Translations under genes and position numbers: made by a program
Assembly: GCF_902859645.1 (NCBI RefSeq)
Contig: NZ_CADIJR010000060.1
Span: 1 to 37,136, forward strand
Reading direction: 5' to 3'
DNA: 37,136 nt
DNA from: Achromobacter insuavis
Lineage (GTDB): Bacteria > Pseudomonadota > Gammaproteobacteria > Burkholderiales > Burkholderiaceae_B
Shown here: positions 1 to 8,748 of the stretch, piece after piece
Position numbering within the stretch: the first letter of the stretch is position 1
Layout of the letters: every line of letters begins with the position of its first letter
The notes under the pieces: model-generated
Database searches by the model: none
What the model was told of the DNA's origin: nothing
The model's input: the letters and a program-made list of their open reading frames with translations, nothing else

Positions 1-92
1 CTGGCCAGCAGGCCGGCCAGCGCCAGCGCAATGGCGGCCACCGGCGACGGGCGGCGCGGCGCGGCGGTCGGAATGAAGGAGGTAGCGAACAC
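1..92 (-). CDS. N-terminus of a probable membrane protein, cut by the window edge
   Basis: The minus strand from a GTG codon at 92 stays open to the window edge (30 codons). It encodes a short polar, Arg/Pro-containing start followed by a hydrophobic run (VAAIALALAGLLA), which looks like a first membrane segment. An AAGG motif lies about 6 bases upstream of the GTG. The gene begins 42 bases after the stop of the FAD oxidoreductase on the same strand, so it is probably the next gene of that operon. An ABC-type permease would fit this style of N-terminus and the context, but too little is visible to name it. Confidence 0.45.
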   Translation of the reverse strand, partial: MFATSFIPTAAPRRPSPVAAIALALAGLLA

Positions 93-133
93 GATGAACC
101 TTGCAGGGAGAGTCGGAGGAAACCGCGAACCGC

Positions 134-1285
134 CTACAGGCGGAAGCGCGCGGCGCCGAACGGATCCAGGACCGCGGGCCGCTTGCCGCTGGCGAGCCAG
201 GCGGCCACCGCTTCGGACACGGCGGGCGCGATGGCGAATCCGTGGCCGCTCCAGCCGGTGGCGTAGTACACGCCCTCCTGGCCCGCCACCTGGTCGATGA
301 TCGGGATCTGGTCGACCGAGCTGGAGTCCGCGCGGCTGGCGTCCAGCCGGGTCACGACGGTGTCGGTCGCGGTGATGGGAAAAGTCGCCGTCAACGCCGT
401 CAGGCTGGCGCTGAGGGTCGACAGGTCGGTGTTGCCGATCTCGGTCGCATCGTCCCAGCGGCCCACGGCGCCGCCGGTCACGGTGATGTGGTCGGCGTCG
501 GCGCGCTTGATGGAGAGGGTGCGGTTGCTGTGGTTGATCAGGTAGTCCAGCTTCAGTTCGCGCGACACGCGCAGTTGCGCCACCTGCGGGTTGAACGACC
601 AGATCGGCAGCCGCAGCCCGAAGGCGTCCGCCAGCAGCTTCGGCACCTGCGTGTTGGCGGCCAGCACCACCGCGCGCCTGGCGGCGAATTCGCGCCCGTC
701 CGCCAGCCGCACCGATGCGGGCCGCGCGCCTGCGGCGCGCACCTGGCGCACGTCGGCGCCCTCGATCAGCGTGGCGCCATGCGTCACGGCCGCCGAGGCG
801 AAGGCGCGCGTGGCGACCGTATGGTCGGCGATGCCATCGTTGGGGCTATAGAGCGCGTAGATGACCTTGTCGGAGACGTTGGGCAGCTTCTCGCGCACGC
901 CGGCGGCGTCCAGGATCTCGGTGCGGGCGCCGAAGGCGTTCTGCACCGCGGCGCGCGCTTCCAGGGTCACGCGGCCGTGCGTGCCGCCCACGCGCTCCAG
1001 TTCGCCCAGGCTCAGGCCGCCCAGCGGCTCGAAGCCGCTGTCGGCGCCGAGTTCGCGGGTCAGCGTGGGCCATATTTGCAGCGCCCGCACGGCCAGGGGC
1101 AGTTCGCGCAGGTCGCGGTTGTTGGCGCGCACCCCGCGGTGGCCGGGGCCGCCGGAGGCGCCGCTGGCGACGGCATGGCGCTCCAGCAGGGTGACGGAAT
1201 GGCCGGCGCGCGCCAGCGTCCAGGCCAGCGAGGCGCCGAAAATGCCGGCGCCCACGATGACATAATCGCTCGAGACTTCACTCAT
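134..1285 (-). CDS. FAD-dependent oxidoreductase, DAO (D-amino acid oxidase/sarcosine oxidase-like) family
   Basis: The 383-residue protein opens with a Rossmann FAD-binding motif, VGAGIFGASLAWTLARAG, at about residues 11-28, followed by LLE, whose Glu typically binds the adenosine ribose. The C-terminal part has the FAD-contacting segment GVYYATGWSGHGFAIAP typical of glycine/D-amino-acid oxidases. Length is usual for the family. No signal peptide is seen, so it should be cytoplasmic. Members oxidise the C-N bond of amino acids, N-methyl amino acids or related amines; the substrate cannot be read here. It lies 36 bases after a second enzyme of the same family on the same strand, which suggests co-transcription and possibly a shared substrate. 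ATG start at 1285 with a weak GGA upstream. Confidence 0.85.
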   Translation of the reverse strand: MSEVSSDYVIVGAGIFGASLAWTLARAGHSVTLLERHAVASGASGGPGHRGVRANNRDLRELPLAVRALQIWPTLTRELGADSGFEPLGGLSLGELERVGGTHGRVTLEARAAVQNAFGARTEILDAAGVREKLPNVSDKVIYALYSPNDGIADHTVATRAFASAAVTHGATLIEGADVRQVRAAGARPASVRLADGREFAARRAVVLAANTQVPKLLADAFGLRLPIWSFNPQVAQLRVSRELKLDYLINHSNRTLSIKRADADHITVTGGAVGRWDDATEIGNTDLSTLSASLTALTATFPITATDTVVTRLDASRADSSSVDQIPIIDQVAGQEGVYYATGWSGHGFAIAPAVSEAVAAWLASGKRPAVLDPFGAARFRL

Positions 1286-1321
1286 GATGATCCAGGAACA
1301 GGTACGGAGAAATGGGACGCG

Positions 1322-2434
1322 TCAGGCCGCGAAGCGCGCCGGCCGGAAGTCGGCCAGCAGCGGCGACGGCGTGCCGTCGATGATCTCGGCGGCCAGCAGT
1401 TCGGAAAGAATGGGCGCGAGCGTGGCCGCGCTGTGGCTGAACGCCACCGACAGGCCGCCGATGTCGGCGACCTCGCCCGCCACCGCCCGCTGGTCGCCGG
1501 GGATGGGACGCAGGCCGATGCCGGCCTGGACCTCGGTGAAGGCGGGACGGCCTGCCAGCCAGCGCGCGGCCGCCGCGGTGACGGCGTCGATCACGTCCGG
1601 CGTGACCGACCAGCCGCGCTCGTCGTCGCCGGCGACGCGGGTGTCGGCCCAATCGGCATGCAGCGCCAGCAGGCCATCGGCGCGCGGCCGGATCGCGATG
1701 TCCGGCGCGCGCAGCACGGCTTTGGGGACCGCCACGCTGGCCCGCGCCGTCACCAGCAAGGCGGTATTGGTCTGCACCGGCAGCTCGATGCCCACCTGCC
1801 GCAGCAAGGCGGGCGTGCCCGCGCCGGCGGCCAGCACCGCGCTGTCGGCGTCCAGCGAGGTGCGGCCATCGACCTGCACGCCCGTGATCTTGCCGCCGGC
1901 CACGCGCAGCAGCGGCGGCTGCGTCAGGGTCACGAACTGGCCGTCGCGCGCGGCGATGCGCCGGCGCAGGACATGGAGGTATTCGGGCAGGTCGACCCAG
2001 CCTTCGCCCGGCGTGTGCACCAGCGCATGGCCGTCGAGCGCGGCCCTGTCCAGCGCGGGTTCGAGCCGCGCCGCCGCATCGGCATCGACCCAGGTATTGC
2101 CATAGCCCGACTGGCTCAGCGCCTCGGCGCGCGCCTGCAGCAGCTCCCGCTTGTCGGCGTCGCGCCAGGTCAGCGAACCGTCAAAGCGCAGCCATGGCGC
2201 ACCGGGCCCGGCCAGGGTGCGGTAGCGGTCCAGCGACAGCAGCCGCAGGCGCCGGTAGCTCTCCGGCGCCGCGCCGAACGCGTTGAGCCACGAATACGAC
2301 CGCAGCGACGCGGTCCGGTGATCCAGCGGCGGCGCGGCCACCACCACCCGCGCCCCACGCTCGGCCAGCTCGGCCGCGACACTCAACCCCAATACGCCGG
2401 CACCGAGCACGACGACTTTCCTTACCGCTGGCAT
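1322..2434 (-). CDS. second FAD-dependent oxidoreductase, DAO family
   Basis: The 370-residue protein begins MPAVRKVVVLGAGVLGLS, a standard dinucleotide-binding motif (GxGxxG) at the very N-terminus. The C-terminal segment GIGLRPIPGDQRAVAGEVADIGG matches the region that closes over FAD in this family. I chose the ATG at 2434 because AAGGA lies 8 bases upstream and the Rossmann strand then starts directly; the frame extends further upstream without similarity to the family. The gene is followed closely by another DAO-type enzyme. Two adjacent but diverged flavin oxidases suggest a catabolic operon for amino acids or amines. The substrate is unknown, and I do not see that the two proteins are subunits of one complex. 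Confidence 0.82.
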   Translation of the reverse strand: MPAVRKVVVLGAGVLGLSVAAELAERGARVVVAAPPLDHRTASLRSYSWLNAFGAAPESYRRLRLLSLDRYRTLAGPGAPWLRFDGSLTWRDADKRELLQARAEALSQSGYGNTWVDADAAARLEPALDRAALDGHALVHTPGEGWVDLPEYLHVLRRRIAARDGQFVTLTQPPLLRVAGGKITGVQVDGRTSLDADSAVLAAGAGTPALLRQVGIELPVQTNTALLVTARASVAVPKAVLRAPDIAIRPRADGLLALHADWADTRVAGDDERGWSVTPDVIDAVTAAAARWLAGRPAFTEVQAGIGLRPIPGDQRAVAGEVADIGGLSVAFSHSAATLAPILSELLAAEIIDGTPSPLLADFRPARFAA

Positions 2435-2552
2435 CAAACACATCCTTCGACCACGACTTGATTGCCACCCATTCTGGGCAAGCATCCGTGGCGCGCCAAC
2501 GATGGAATACGTATATCAATATCGGTTTTCCGCGCGCGGTGGCGAAGGCGTT

Positions 2553-3677
2553 TCAGACCGCCGGCAACTGATGCGTCACGCAGTGGATCCCGCCGCCGCC
2601 CGAGGCGATCGCGTCGATGTCCAGCTGCACCACGTCGCGGCCGGGATACAAGGCGCGCAGCAGGTCACGCGCCTTGCCATCGGCGCGGGCATCGCCGAAC
2701 TCGGGCGCGATCACGGCGCCGTTGATGACGAAGTAGTTGATGTAGCCGGCGGCGAAATCGTCGTTGTCTTCCTGGTAGACGCTGGCCCGGGGACGGCGCG
2801 GCGGCGACAGCGTGTGCAGCCGCAGCCGGTTGCCGTCGGCGCCGGTGGCGGACCGCAGGATCTCCAGGTGCGCGCGGGTCACGTCGTAGTCGTGCGAGTC
2901 CGGATCCTCCTCCAGGTTGGCGACCACCACGCCGGGCCGCGCGAAGCGGGCGTAGAAGTCGACGTGGGCGTCGGTGATGTCCTTGCCCTTGATGCCCGGC
3001 AGCCAGATGATCTTGCGCAGCCCCAGGCAGAACTTGAGTTCCTCCTCGACCTCGGCGCGGCTCCAGCCCGGATTGCGGTTGTCGTTGACCCAGCAGCTTT
3101 CGGTCATGATGCCGGTGCCGCGGCCGTCCACCTCGATGCCGCCGCCCTCGCCCACCAGCTCGCTGCGCACGTGGCGCGCGCCCGTCTCCCTGGCCGCCCG
3201 CCCGGCCAGCAAGGCGTCGGCCGCGTGCCGCTGCTTGTCGCCCCAGCCGTTGAAGTTGAAGTCCATCGCGGTCAGGCCACCCTGTCCGTTCACCAGGAAG
3301 TTGGCGCCGATGTCGCGCATCCAGATGTCGTCGAGCTCGGCCGCCAGATAGGTGACGTTGGCGTCGCCGCAGTGGCGCCGGGCCAGCGCCGTCTCGGCCT
3401 CGCGGCAGAACACGGTGACGGGCTGGTAGCGCGCGATGGCGCGCGCGATGCGTCCCTGCGCGGCCTGCACATCGGGCGTGAAGTCCTTCCAGATCGCCGG
3501 CTGCGCGCCGAAGGCGATGAAGGCCCGGGCCTGCCGATCGGCTTCGTCGGGCATGCGCCGCTGTCCGCCGGCGCCCGCCCGCGCGGGGCCCGCGGCCAGC
3601 CCGAAGCCGGCGGCGGCAAGCGCCTGGCCCGCGGCGAGCGCGGAAAGCTGTTTGACGAAAAGGCGGCGGGTAAACAT
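2553..3677 (-). CDS. exported agmatine deiminase-family protein (peptidyl-arginine deiminase fold)
   Basis: The 374-residue protein begins MFTRRLFVKQL, a twin-arginine (Tat) type signal, followed by a hydrophobic stretch ending near AGPARA. The mature part carries the hallmarks of the agmatine/porphyromonas-type deiminase family: DIWMRDIG, EGGGIEVDG, DAHVDF with the catalytic His, and near the C-terminus GGGGIHCVTHQ with the nucleophilic Cys. Known members hydrolyse agmatine to N-carbamoylputrescine and ammonia. Export would place the reaction in the periplasm. ATG 3677 is preferred over an in-frame TTG at 3689 because it begins right at the Tat motif, with GGA 7 bases upstream. It lies upstream of, and on the same strand as, the FAD oxidoreductases (about 118 bases apart) and is divergent from a LysR gene. 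Confidence 0.85.
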   Translation of the reverse strand: MFTRRLFVKQLSALAAGQALAAAGFGLAAGPARAGAGGQRRMPDEADRQARAFIAFGAQPAIWKDFTPDVQAAQGRIARAIARYQPVTVFCREAETALARRHCGDANVTYLAAELDDIWMRDIGANFLVNGQGGLTAMDFNFNGWGDKQRHAADALLAGRAARETGARHVRSELVGEGGGIEVDGRGTGIMTESCWVNDNRNPGWSRAEVEEELKFCLGLRKIIWLPGIKGKDITDAHVDFYARFARPGVVVANLEEDPDSHDYDVTRAHLEILRSATGADGNRLRLHTLSPPRRPRASVYQEDNDDFAAGYINYFVINGAVIAPEFGDARADGKARDLLRALYPGRDVVQLDIDAIASGGGGIHCVTHQLPAV

Positions 3678-3807
3678 AAGCAAATCCAATCAGTGCGAAA
3701 ACGAGGGGAAAATCGGGCCTGCGACCCATGAATGCATCGTAGAGCGCGCCGGACACCGCCAACAAGCGATATATTTAGCGGACATCTGATTAGATTTACT
3801 TATCAAT
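3678..3807. promoter_or_regulatory. divergent promoter region between deiminase and LysR genes
   Basis: This 130-base gap separates the start of the deiminase gene from the start of the LysR gene, so both promoters must lie here or in the coding ends. The half nearest the LysR gene is AT-rich and contains a small inverted repeat, ATCT-GATT-AGAT, at 3784-3795, and a run ATATATTTA just before it. LysR-family proteins usually bind such imperfect dyads in the shared region and control the divergent gene. No clear sigma-70 pair could be fixed by eye. Confidence 0.4.
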
Positions 3808-4680
3808 ATGCTTAAACAATGGCCCCCGTTGAATGTGTTGCGCGGCTTCGAGGCGGCGGCGCGGCTGGGCAGTTTCCACAAGGCCGCCGACGAGCTGCAC
3901 CTGACCCAGTCGGCCATCAGCCAGCAGATCCGCAGCCTGGAAACCTATCTGGAGCAGCCGCTGTTCCTGCGCCAGGGGCGCAGCGTGACGCTGACCGACG
4001 CCGGCGCCGACCTGCTCGGCACCACCCAGGCGATGCTGCTGCAACTGGCGACGGGCATCCGCCGCCTGGACCAGTACCGCAAGCCGAACCAGCTGATCGT
4101 CAACACCAGCCCGGCGTTCGCGCGCCATTGGCTGGTGCCGCGCCTGCAGGCGTTCCATGAGCGCCATCCCGAGGTCGATCTGTGGCTCTACACCAGCGAT
4201 GAGGCGCCGGACATGGCGACGCAGACCATCGACATCGCCTTGCGCGACGATATCGGCCCGCAGGCCGACTGCGATTTCCGCGTGCTGTGCGAGGACCGGC
4301 TGTACGCCGCCTGCCATCCGCGCCTGCTGGCGGCCGATCCGGCGCAGCGGGTGACCCTGCACGGCGAACGCGAGATGGACTGGAGCTATTGGCGCATGCA
4401 GGGCGGCGCCGACGTCGGCCAGCGCGACAGCGGCCTGAACTTCTCGGATCCGGGGCAGTTGCTGGACGCCGCCAGCCAGGGCCTGGGCATCGCCCTGGTG
4501 GCGGCGCTGCTGGCGCGGCGCGCGTGCGAGGACGGCCTGCTCGCGCCGATGACGCCGCAGACCGTGCGCGGCCCGACCTGGCGCTGGCTGGTGCACCGCG
4601 ACAGCCGCAACGCGCTGGCCGCGGGCTTTTGCGCCTGGCTGTGCGAGAACCTGGGGGTGGACTGGCAGCCCTGGCGCTGA
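3808..4680 (+). CDS. LysR-family transcriptional regulator, GcvA-like
   Basis: The 290-residue protein has an N-terminal winged helix-turn-helix at about residues 7-65 (LNVLRGFEAAARLGSFHKAA, then LTQSAISQQIRSLE) followed by a LysR substrate-binding domain to the end. The opening PPLNVLRGFEAAARLGSF is characteristic of the GcvA-like subgroup, which often controls amino-acid-related operons. It is divergent from the exported deiminase and FAD oxidase genes, and by the usual LysR logic probably regulates them; the inducer is unknown. Its end is 24 bases from the end of the convergent TonB receptor gene. Confidence 0.88.
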   Translation: MLKQWPPLNVLRGFEAAARLGSFHKAADELHLTQSAISQQIRSLETYLEQPLFLRQGRSVTLTDAGADLLGTTQAMLLQLATGIRRLDQYRKPNQLIVNTSPAFARHWLVPRLQAFHERHPEVDLWLYTSDEAPDMATQTIDIALRDDIGPQADCDFRVLCEDRLYAACHPRLLAADPAQRVTLHGEREMDWSYWRMQGGADVGQRDSGLNFSDPGQLLDAASQGLGIALVAALLARRACEDGLLAPMTPQTVRGPTWRWLVHRDSRNALAAGFCAWLCENLGVDWQPWR

Positions 4681-4703
4681 ACGCCGCGCCCGGGCTCGTC
4701 CGG

Positions 4704-4724
4704 CCTACCAGCGATGCTGGTAGG
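4704..4724. terminator. short perfect inverted repeat at the convergent gene ends
   Basis: The sequence CTACCAGC-GAT-GCTGGTAG at 4705-4723 is a perfect 8-bp stem with a 3-base loop, extended by one more C-G pair outside. It overlaps the last codons and the stop of the minus-strand TonB receptor and lies just beyond the plus-strand LysR gene. It could act as a bidirectional terminator, but there is no T tract and part of the symmetry is imposed by coding for the Tyr-Gln-His-Arg-Trp C-terminus. Confidence 0.3.
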
Positions 4725-7134
4725 TCAGGGTCAGCACCGTGCCCGGGGCCGGCAGGCGGCTGGTATTGGTGCTGGTGCGCATCAGCTGGCTGTAGAGCGG
4801 GTAATAGTCGCGGTTGAACAGGTTCTCGACGCCGACGATCAGCGTGTCCTTCGGCGTGACCTGGTAGCGGCTCATCAGGTCCACCGTGAAGTAGCTGCCC
4901 ACGTCGCGGCGGCCGAAGCTTTCGACGCCGTCCAGCCGGTAGTCCTTGCCGCCGAAGTAGTTGGCCTGGATGCGGTTGTTCCAGCGCTCGTTCGGCCGGT
5001 ACTGCAGGTACGCGGTGAGCTTGAGCGGCGGGATGCGGTAGCCGGTCATGTCGCGCCATTGGCCGTTGTCGGGCCGCTCGCGCCCCTTCATCCAGGTGAA
5101 CGTGCCGCCCGTGCCCCACTTCTCGTCGTCGGTCAGGTAGTCCACCGTCGCCTCGATGCCGTGGATGCGCTCTTCGGTGCGCGTCAGGATCAGGCCGTTA
5201 TTGAAGCTCTGCACATCGCCCAGCTTGGAGGTGGTGTAGAACAGCGCCAGCGACGCGGTCGTGTTGCCCACCCCGCCGCGCCAGCCCAGCTCGTAGTTGT
5301 TGGTCTTGACCGGCTGCAGGTCGGACGAGCCGATGTCGAAGCCCGGCCGCGCGTTGCGCATCTGCACGCCGATGTCCGGCAGCTGGAAGCCCTGGCTGAA
5401 GTTGGCGTACAGCTCCTGGCCGCGGACCGGCGCGTAGGTCAGGCCGGCATTGAACAGGAAGGCGTCGTAGCTGACCGAGCCGCCCTGCACCGAGGCCGGC
5501 GACGCCACCCGCGACTGCGACAGCGGCACGAAGTCGCCGAAGCGGGCCGTGGCGTACTCGTAGCGCGCCCCGCCCTGCACCGACCATTGCTCGTTGAAGC
5601 GGTGCTCCAGCTGGCCAAAGATGCCGGTGCTGCGCGAGGTCAGCTCGGGCATGTAGGTCAGGCGGCCGGTCTTGCGGAACACCCGGCCGCCGCTGGCGTC
5701 GTAGGCGGCGGCGTCGAACACGTCGATCGGCATGTCGCTGCGTTCCTGGTTGAAGTCCATGCCCCACAGCAGTTTCGACTGCTCGCCCAGCGGCGTGTCG
5801 ATGGTGAGCCGGCTGCCGAACACCTTGCTGTTCTGCATCACCTGGTCGACGTTGCCGCCGCGCGTGACCACGGCGCGCGCGTCGAACGGCGTGAAGCGCG
5901 TGTAGTAGTCGCGGTAGTACATCTGCGCCGTGACTTTGCTGCCCAGCAGGTCCAGGTGCTGGTATTCCAGGTTCACCAGCGTGTTGCGGATCTGGTTCTG
6001 GTCCGCCAGGTCCAGGCCGCTCATCGGCAACGCGCGCGCCGTGCCGGGCGGCAGCCGGCCGACCGAGGGATCGGAGGTGTAGTTGGAGTGCTGGTCGGCG
6101 TTGTAGTAGCTGGCCGACAGCTGCAGGCGCTGCTTGTCGTCCAGCCGCAGGCCGAGCTTGCCGCCCAGGCTGTAGATGTTGGAATCGAACAGGTCGCCCT
6201 GGCTGGGCTCGGGCGCGATGCGGCGGCCGCGCGCGTCATAGGAGGCGCCGTTGTGGCGCGCGCCCAGGTCCAGCGCGTAGTCCAGCATGCCCTGGCTGCC
6301 GGCGAAATGCTGCTGCAGCTGGCCGCCCAGGCCGTCGCCGCCCAGCCGGCTCAGCGGGCTGACGGCGGTCACGGTGGTCTCTGCCACCGGTTCGCCGCCG
6401 GCCGGCCGCGTGGTGATGGAGACGATGCCGCCCGTGGCGCCGGCGCCATAGATCGAACTGCTGCCGCGCAGCACCTCGACGCGCTCGATGGTGGCCGGGT
6501 CGACGTTGGCGAGGTTGCGCGACGAGTCCCGGTTGGTGTTCAGCGGAATGCCGTCCACCAGCACCAGCACGCCGCGTCCGCGCAGCGTCTGGCCGTAGTC
6601 GGTCATGGTGCGGCTGGAATCGGCCATGCCCGGCACGGTCTTGGCCAGCACGGTGGCCAGGCTGTCCGAGCCGGTGCGCAGTTCCTGCAAGGCGTCGCGC
6701 TCCAGCACGATGGTCTGCTGCACCGGGCTCACCAGGTTGCTGGCCGTGCGCGAGGCGCTGACCTCGATCGGCGCCAGCACGGTGGCGGCGCCGGCCGCCT
6801 CGGGTTCGATGATGGTGGCCGAGCCTTCCTGCCGCAGCCGCAGCGGCTTGCCCTGCAGCAGCGCGGCCAGCGCCTGTTGCGGCGTCATGGATCCGGACAG
6901 CGCCGGCGCCTGCATGCCGGCCACGGTCTGGGGCGCATAGAAGATCTGCAGCCCATGCGTCTCGGCCAGCCGCTTGAGCGCCTGGTCGAGCGACTGCGCC
7001 GGCATGTCGATGACGACGGGCGCCGTCATCTGGGCGCTGGCCATCCCCGGGCCGAACGCCAGCAATGCCGCCATCGCGGCCATCGTCAGGCGCGCACCCA
7101 CCGGCGCGCCTTGTCCCATTTCCTTGTGAACCAC
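4705..7134 (-). CDS. TonB-dependent siderophore receptor with N-terminal signalling domain (module A)
   Basis: The protein of about 809 residues has a signal peptide ending near MASA-Q, a secretin/TonB short N-terminal (STN) signalling domain at about 41-91 (IDMPAQSLDQALKRLAETHGLQIFYA), a plug domain at about 130-235 (LRGRGVLVLVDGIPL, then IERVEVLRGSSSIYGAGATGGIVSI) and a 22-strand-type beta barrel ending in Trp, as usual for outer-membrane proteins. It imports a ferric siderophore across the outer membrane using TonB. The STN domain lets it signal to the FecR/sigma pair encoded just upstream on the same strand, which points to substrate-induced expression. Start: GTG at 7134 has GGAG 8 bases upstream; ATG 7119, ATG 7170 and TTG 7185 are in-frame alternatives. 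The ligand is not readable from sequence. Confidence 0.88.
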   Translation of the reverse strand: MVHKEMGQGAPVGARLTMAAMAALLAFGPGMASAQMTAPVVIDMPAQSLDQALKRLAETHGLQIFYAPQTVAGMQAPALSGSMTPQQALAALLQGKPLRLRQEGSATIIEPEAAGAATVLAPIEVSASRTASNLVSPVQQTIVLERDALQELRTGSDSLATVLAKTVPGMADSSRTMTDYGQTLRGRGVLVLVDGIPLNTNRDSSRNLANVDPATIERVEVLRGSSSIYGAGATGGIVSITTRPAGGEPVAETTVTAVSPLSRLGGDGLGGQLQQHFAGSQGMLDYALDLGARHNGASYDARGRRIAPEPSQGDLFDSNIYSLGGKLGLRLDDKQRLQLSASYYNADQHSNYTSDPSVGRLPPGTARALPMSGLDLADQNQIRNTLVNLEYQHLDLLGSKVTAQMYYRDYYTRFTPFDARAVVTRGGNVDQVMQNSKVFGSRLTIDTPLGEQSKLLWGMDFNQERSDMPIDVFDAAAYDASGGRVFRKTGRLTYMPELTSRSTGIFGQLEHRFNEQWSVQGGARYEYATARFGDFVPLSQSRVASPASVQGGSVSYDAFLFNAGLTYAPVRGQELYANFSQGFQLPDIGVQMRNARPGFDIGSSDLQPVKTNNYELGWRGGVGNTTASLALFYTTSKLGDVQSFNNGLILTRTEERIHGIEATVDYLTDDEKWGTGGTFTWMKGRERPDNGQWRDMTGYRIPPLKLTAYLQYRPNERWNNRIQANYFGGKDYRLDGVESFGRRDVGSYFTVDLMSRYQVTPKDTLIVGVENLFNRDYYPLYSQLMRTSTNTSRLPAPGTVLTLTYQHRW

Positions 7135-7245
7135 AGCTTCTGCTCCTGATCCGTTCTCGGTAGGCCCCATGCCCCACGGAATCAAGAAGAAGACGCAATA
7201 CGGCGAAAAAACCTGAATGTCCGGGCCAACTATTTTGTAACAGCG

Positions 7246-8232
7246 TCAGCGCGCCGAGATTTCGCTGCGGCCGTCGGGCAGCTGGCGCACCCGCACCGGC
7301 AGAATGTGCGGCAAGGCTGTCAGGAAGGCGTCGGTGTCGCGGGTCTGGAACACGCTGGTCACGGTCAGATGCTCGACGCCCGGCCCCAGCACGATCGGCT
7401 GCTGGCGATAACGCGACACTTCCCGCGCCGCGCTGGCCAGGTCGGTATTGCTGAAGCGGATCTGGCCGCCGCGCCAGGCCAGCGTCGCGGCCACGTCGAC
7501 GGGCTCGGCCCGGTCGGCCTGCCCCGCCGCGCCGATGCGCACGCCCTGCCCGGCCGTGACCGGCACGGCCGCCGCGTCGTGCGCGCCGGCCACCTTGACC
7601 GAACCCGACTCCACCAGCACCCGCATCTGTTCCGCGTCGCGGCGCACGTCGAAGCGCGTGCCGGTCACGGTCGCGGTGCCCAGGCCGGCGTCCACCACGA
7701 ACGGGCGGCCGGCGTTCTTCTCGACCGAGAACAGCGCCTCGCCCGCCACCAGCAGCACGCGCCGCTCGGCGTCGTCGAAGCGCACGCGGATATGGCTGTT
7801 GCTATTCAATTCGGCGCGGGAACCATCGGGCAGCGCCACGCTGCGCAGTTCGCCAACCTGTGTCTGGTATTCGGTCCAGCCCGCGCCGCGCGGCCACAGC
7901 GCCCAGCCGCCGACGGCGAGGATCGCGGCGCCCAGGCTCAAGGCCAGCGCGGCTCGCCGTCCGGAATGGGACGCGCGGCCCGGCGCTTCGGCCAGGGCCC
8001 GCAGGCGCTCGGGCGCGACGGCGTCCGCGGCCTGCCAGATCGATTCCAGCAGGCGGTACTCATAGGCGTGGCGCGGATCGGCCGCCAGCCAGTCGGCGCG
8101 CGCCTGTTCCTGCGCGGCGTCCCACTCGCCGGAATGGGCGCGCGCGAACCACCGCGCCGCCTCGGCGCGGATGGCGTCGGCGCCGACCTCGCGGCCGGCC
8201 TGCCCGGGCGATGCGGCATCAGTTGGGCGCAT
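7246..8232 (-). CDS. FecR-like anti-sigma factor/transmembrane signal transducer (module A)
   Basis: The 328-residue protein has an N-terminal cytoplasmic anti-sigma domain (about residues 22-68, ARWFARAHSGEWDAAQEQARADWLAADPRHAYEYR, here split as ARWFARAHSGEW and DPRHAYEYR for the key parts), one membrane helix at about 93-113 and a periplasmic FecR domain (YQTQVGELRSVALPDGS, then GTRFDVRRD) with a C-terminal STN-contacting region. FecR proteins hold or activate their ECF sigma factor and receive the signal from the STN domain of a loaded TonB receptor. Its ATG overlaps the end of the sigma gene by 14 bases, so the two are translationally linked. The receptor gene follows about 110 bases downstream. 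The order sigma, FecR, receptor is the classical one. Confidence 0.9.
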   Translation of the reverse strand: MRPTDAASPGQAGREVGADAIRAEAARWFARAHSGEWDAAQEQARADWLAADPRHAYEYRLLESIWQAADAVAPERLRALAEAPGRASHSGRRAALALSLGAAILAVGGWALWPRGAGWTEYQTQVGELRSVALPDGSRAELNSNSHIRVRFDDAERRVLLVAGEALFSVEKNAGRPFVVDAGLGTATVTGTRFDVRRDAEQMRVLVESGSVKVAGAHDAAAVPVTAGQGVRIGAAGQADRAEPVDVAATLAWRGGQIRFSNTDLASAAREVSRYRQQPIVLGPGVEHLTVTSVFQTRDTDAFLTALPHILPVRVRQLPDGRSEISAR

Positions 8233-8722
8233 AAGCCCCCAGCCGCTCGCGCAGATGCAACGCGGTGCGAATCATGTATTTCTCGACCATGTTCTTGCTC
8301 AATCCCATGCGTTCGGCGATCTCGGCCTGCGTCAGGCCTTCCAGCCGCTGCCAGACGAACACCTGGCGGCACTTGAGCGGCAGTTCCGCCAGCGCCGCTT
8401 CCAGCGCCTGGCCCAGCTGGCCGGTGCGCGCCTGGGCCATCGGGTCGCCCAGCGGGCTGGCGTGGTCGGCAATGGTATCAAGCGGCACCCATTCCTGCCC
8501 GCCGTCGCGGCGGAACTGGTCGACGGCCGCGTTGCGCGCGGCCTGGTGCAGATAGGCGCGCGGCTGCGCCACCTGCGCCGGGTCCGTTTCCAGGCACTTG
8601 ACCAGCGCGTCGTGGGCCAGATCGCGCGCGGCGTCGCGGCAGCCTAGCTTCCGGGTCCAGACCGCGAGCAGTTCTTCGTAATAGGCCAGGAAGCCGGATG
8701 GGCGGGACGAACGCAATGACAT
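8219..8722 (-). CDS. FecI-like ECF RNA polymerase sigma factor (module A)
   Basis: The 167-residue protein has a sigma-70 region 2 at about residues 10-75 (ARDLAHDALVKCLE, YLHQAARNAAVDQFRRD) and a region 4 helix-turn-helix at about 108-160 (LPLKCRQVFVWQRLEGLT, then AEIAERMGLSKNMVEKYM), typical of iron-starvation FecI-type sigma factors. It should direct polymerase to the receptor promoter when FecR is triggered. ATG 8722 is chosen over an upstream in-frame TTG at 8731. A Fur-box-like site lies 27-45 bases upstream, suggesting repression when iron is plentiful. Its stop overlaps the FecR start. Confidence 0.9.
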   Translation of the reverse strand: MSLRSSRPSGFLAYYEELLAVWTRKLGCRDAARDLAHDALVKCLETDPAQVAQPRAYLHQAARNAAVDQFRRDGGQEWVPLDTIADHASPLGDPMAQARTGQLGQALEAALAELPLKCRQVFVWQRLEGLTQAEIAERMGLSKNMVEKYMIRTALHLRERLGAYAPN

Positions 8723-8748
8723 GGCGCGCAATCGATAGAGTCAGGCAT

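Noticed and set aside
101-2461. Long open frame (786 codons) opposite the two FAD oxidoreductases
   Set aside because: It has no recognisable domain, is Arg/Gly/His-rich and mirrors two clear enzymes on the other strand; such frames are usual in GC-rich DNA.
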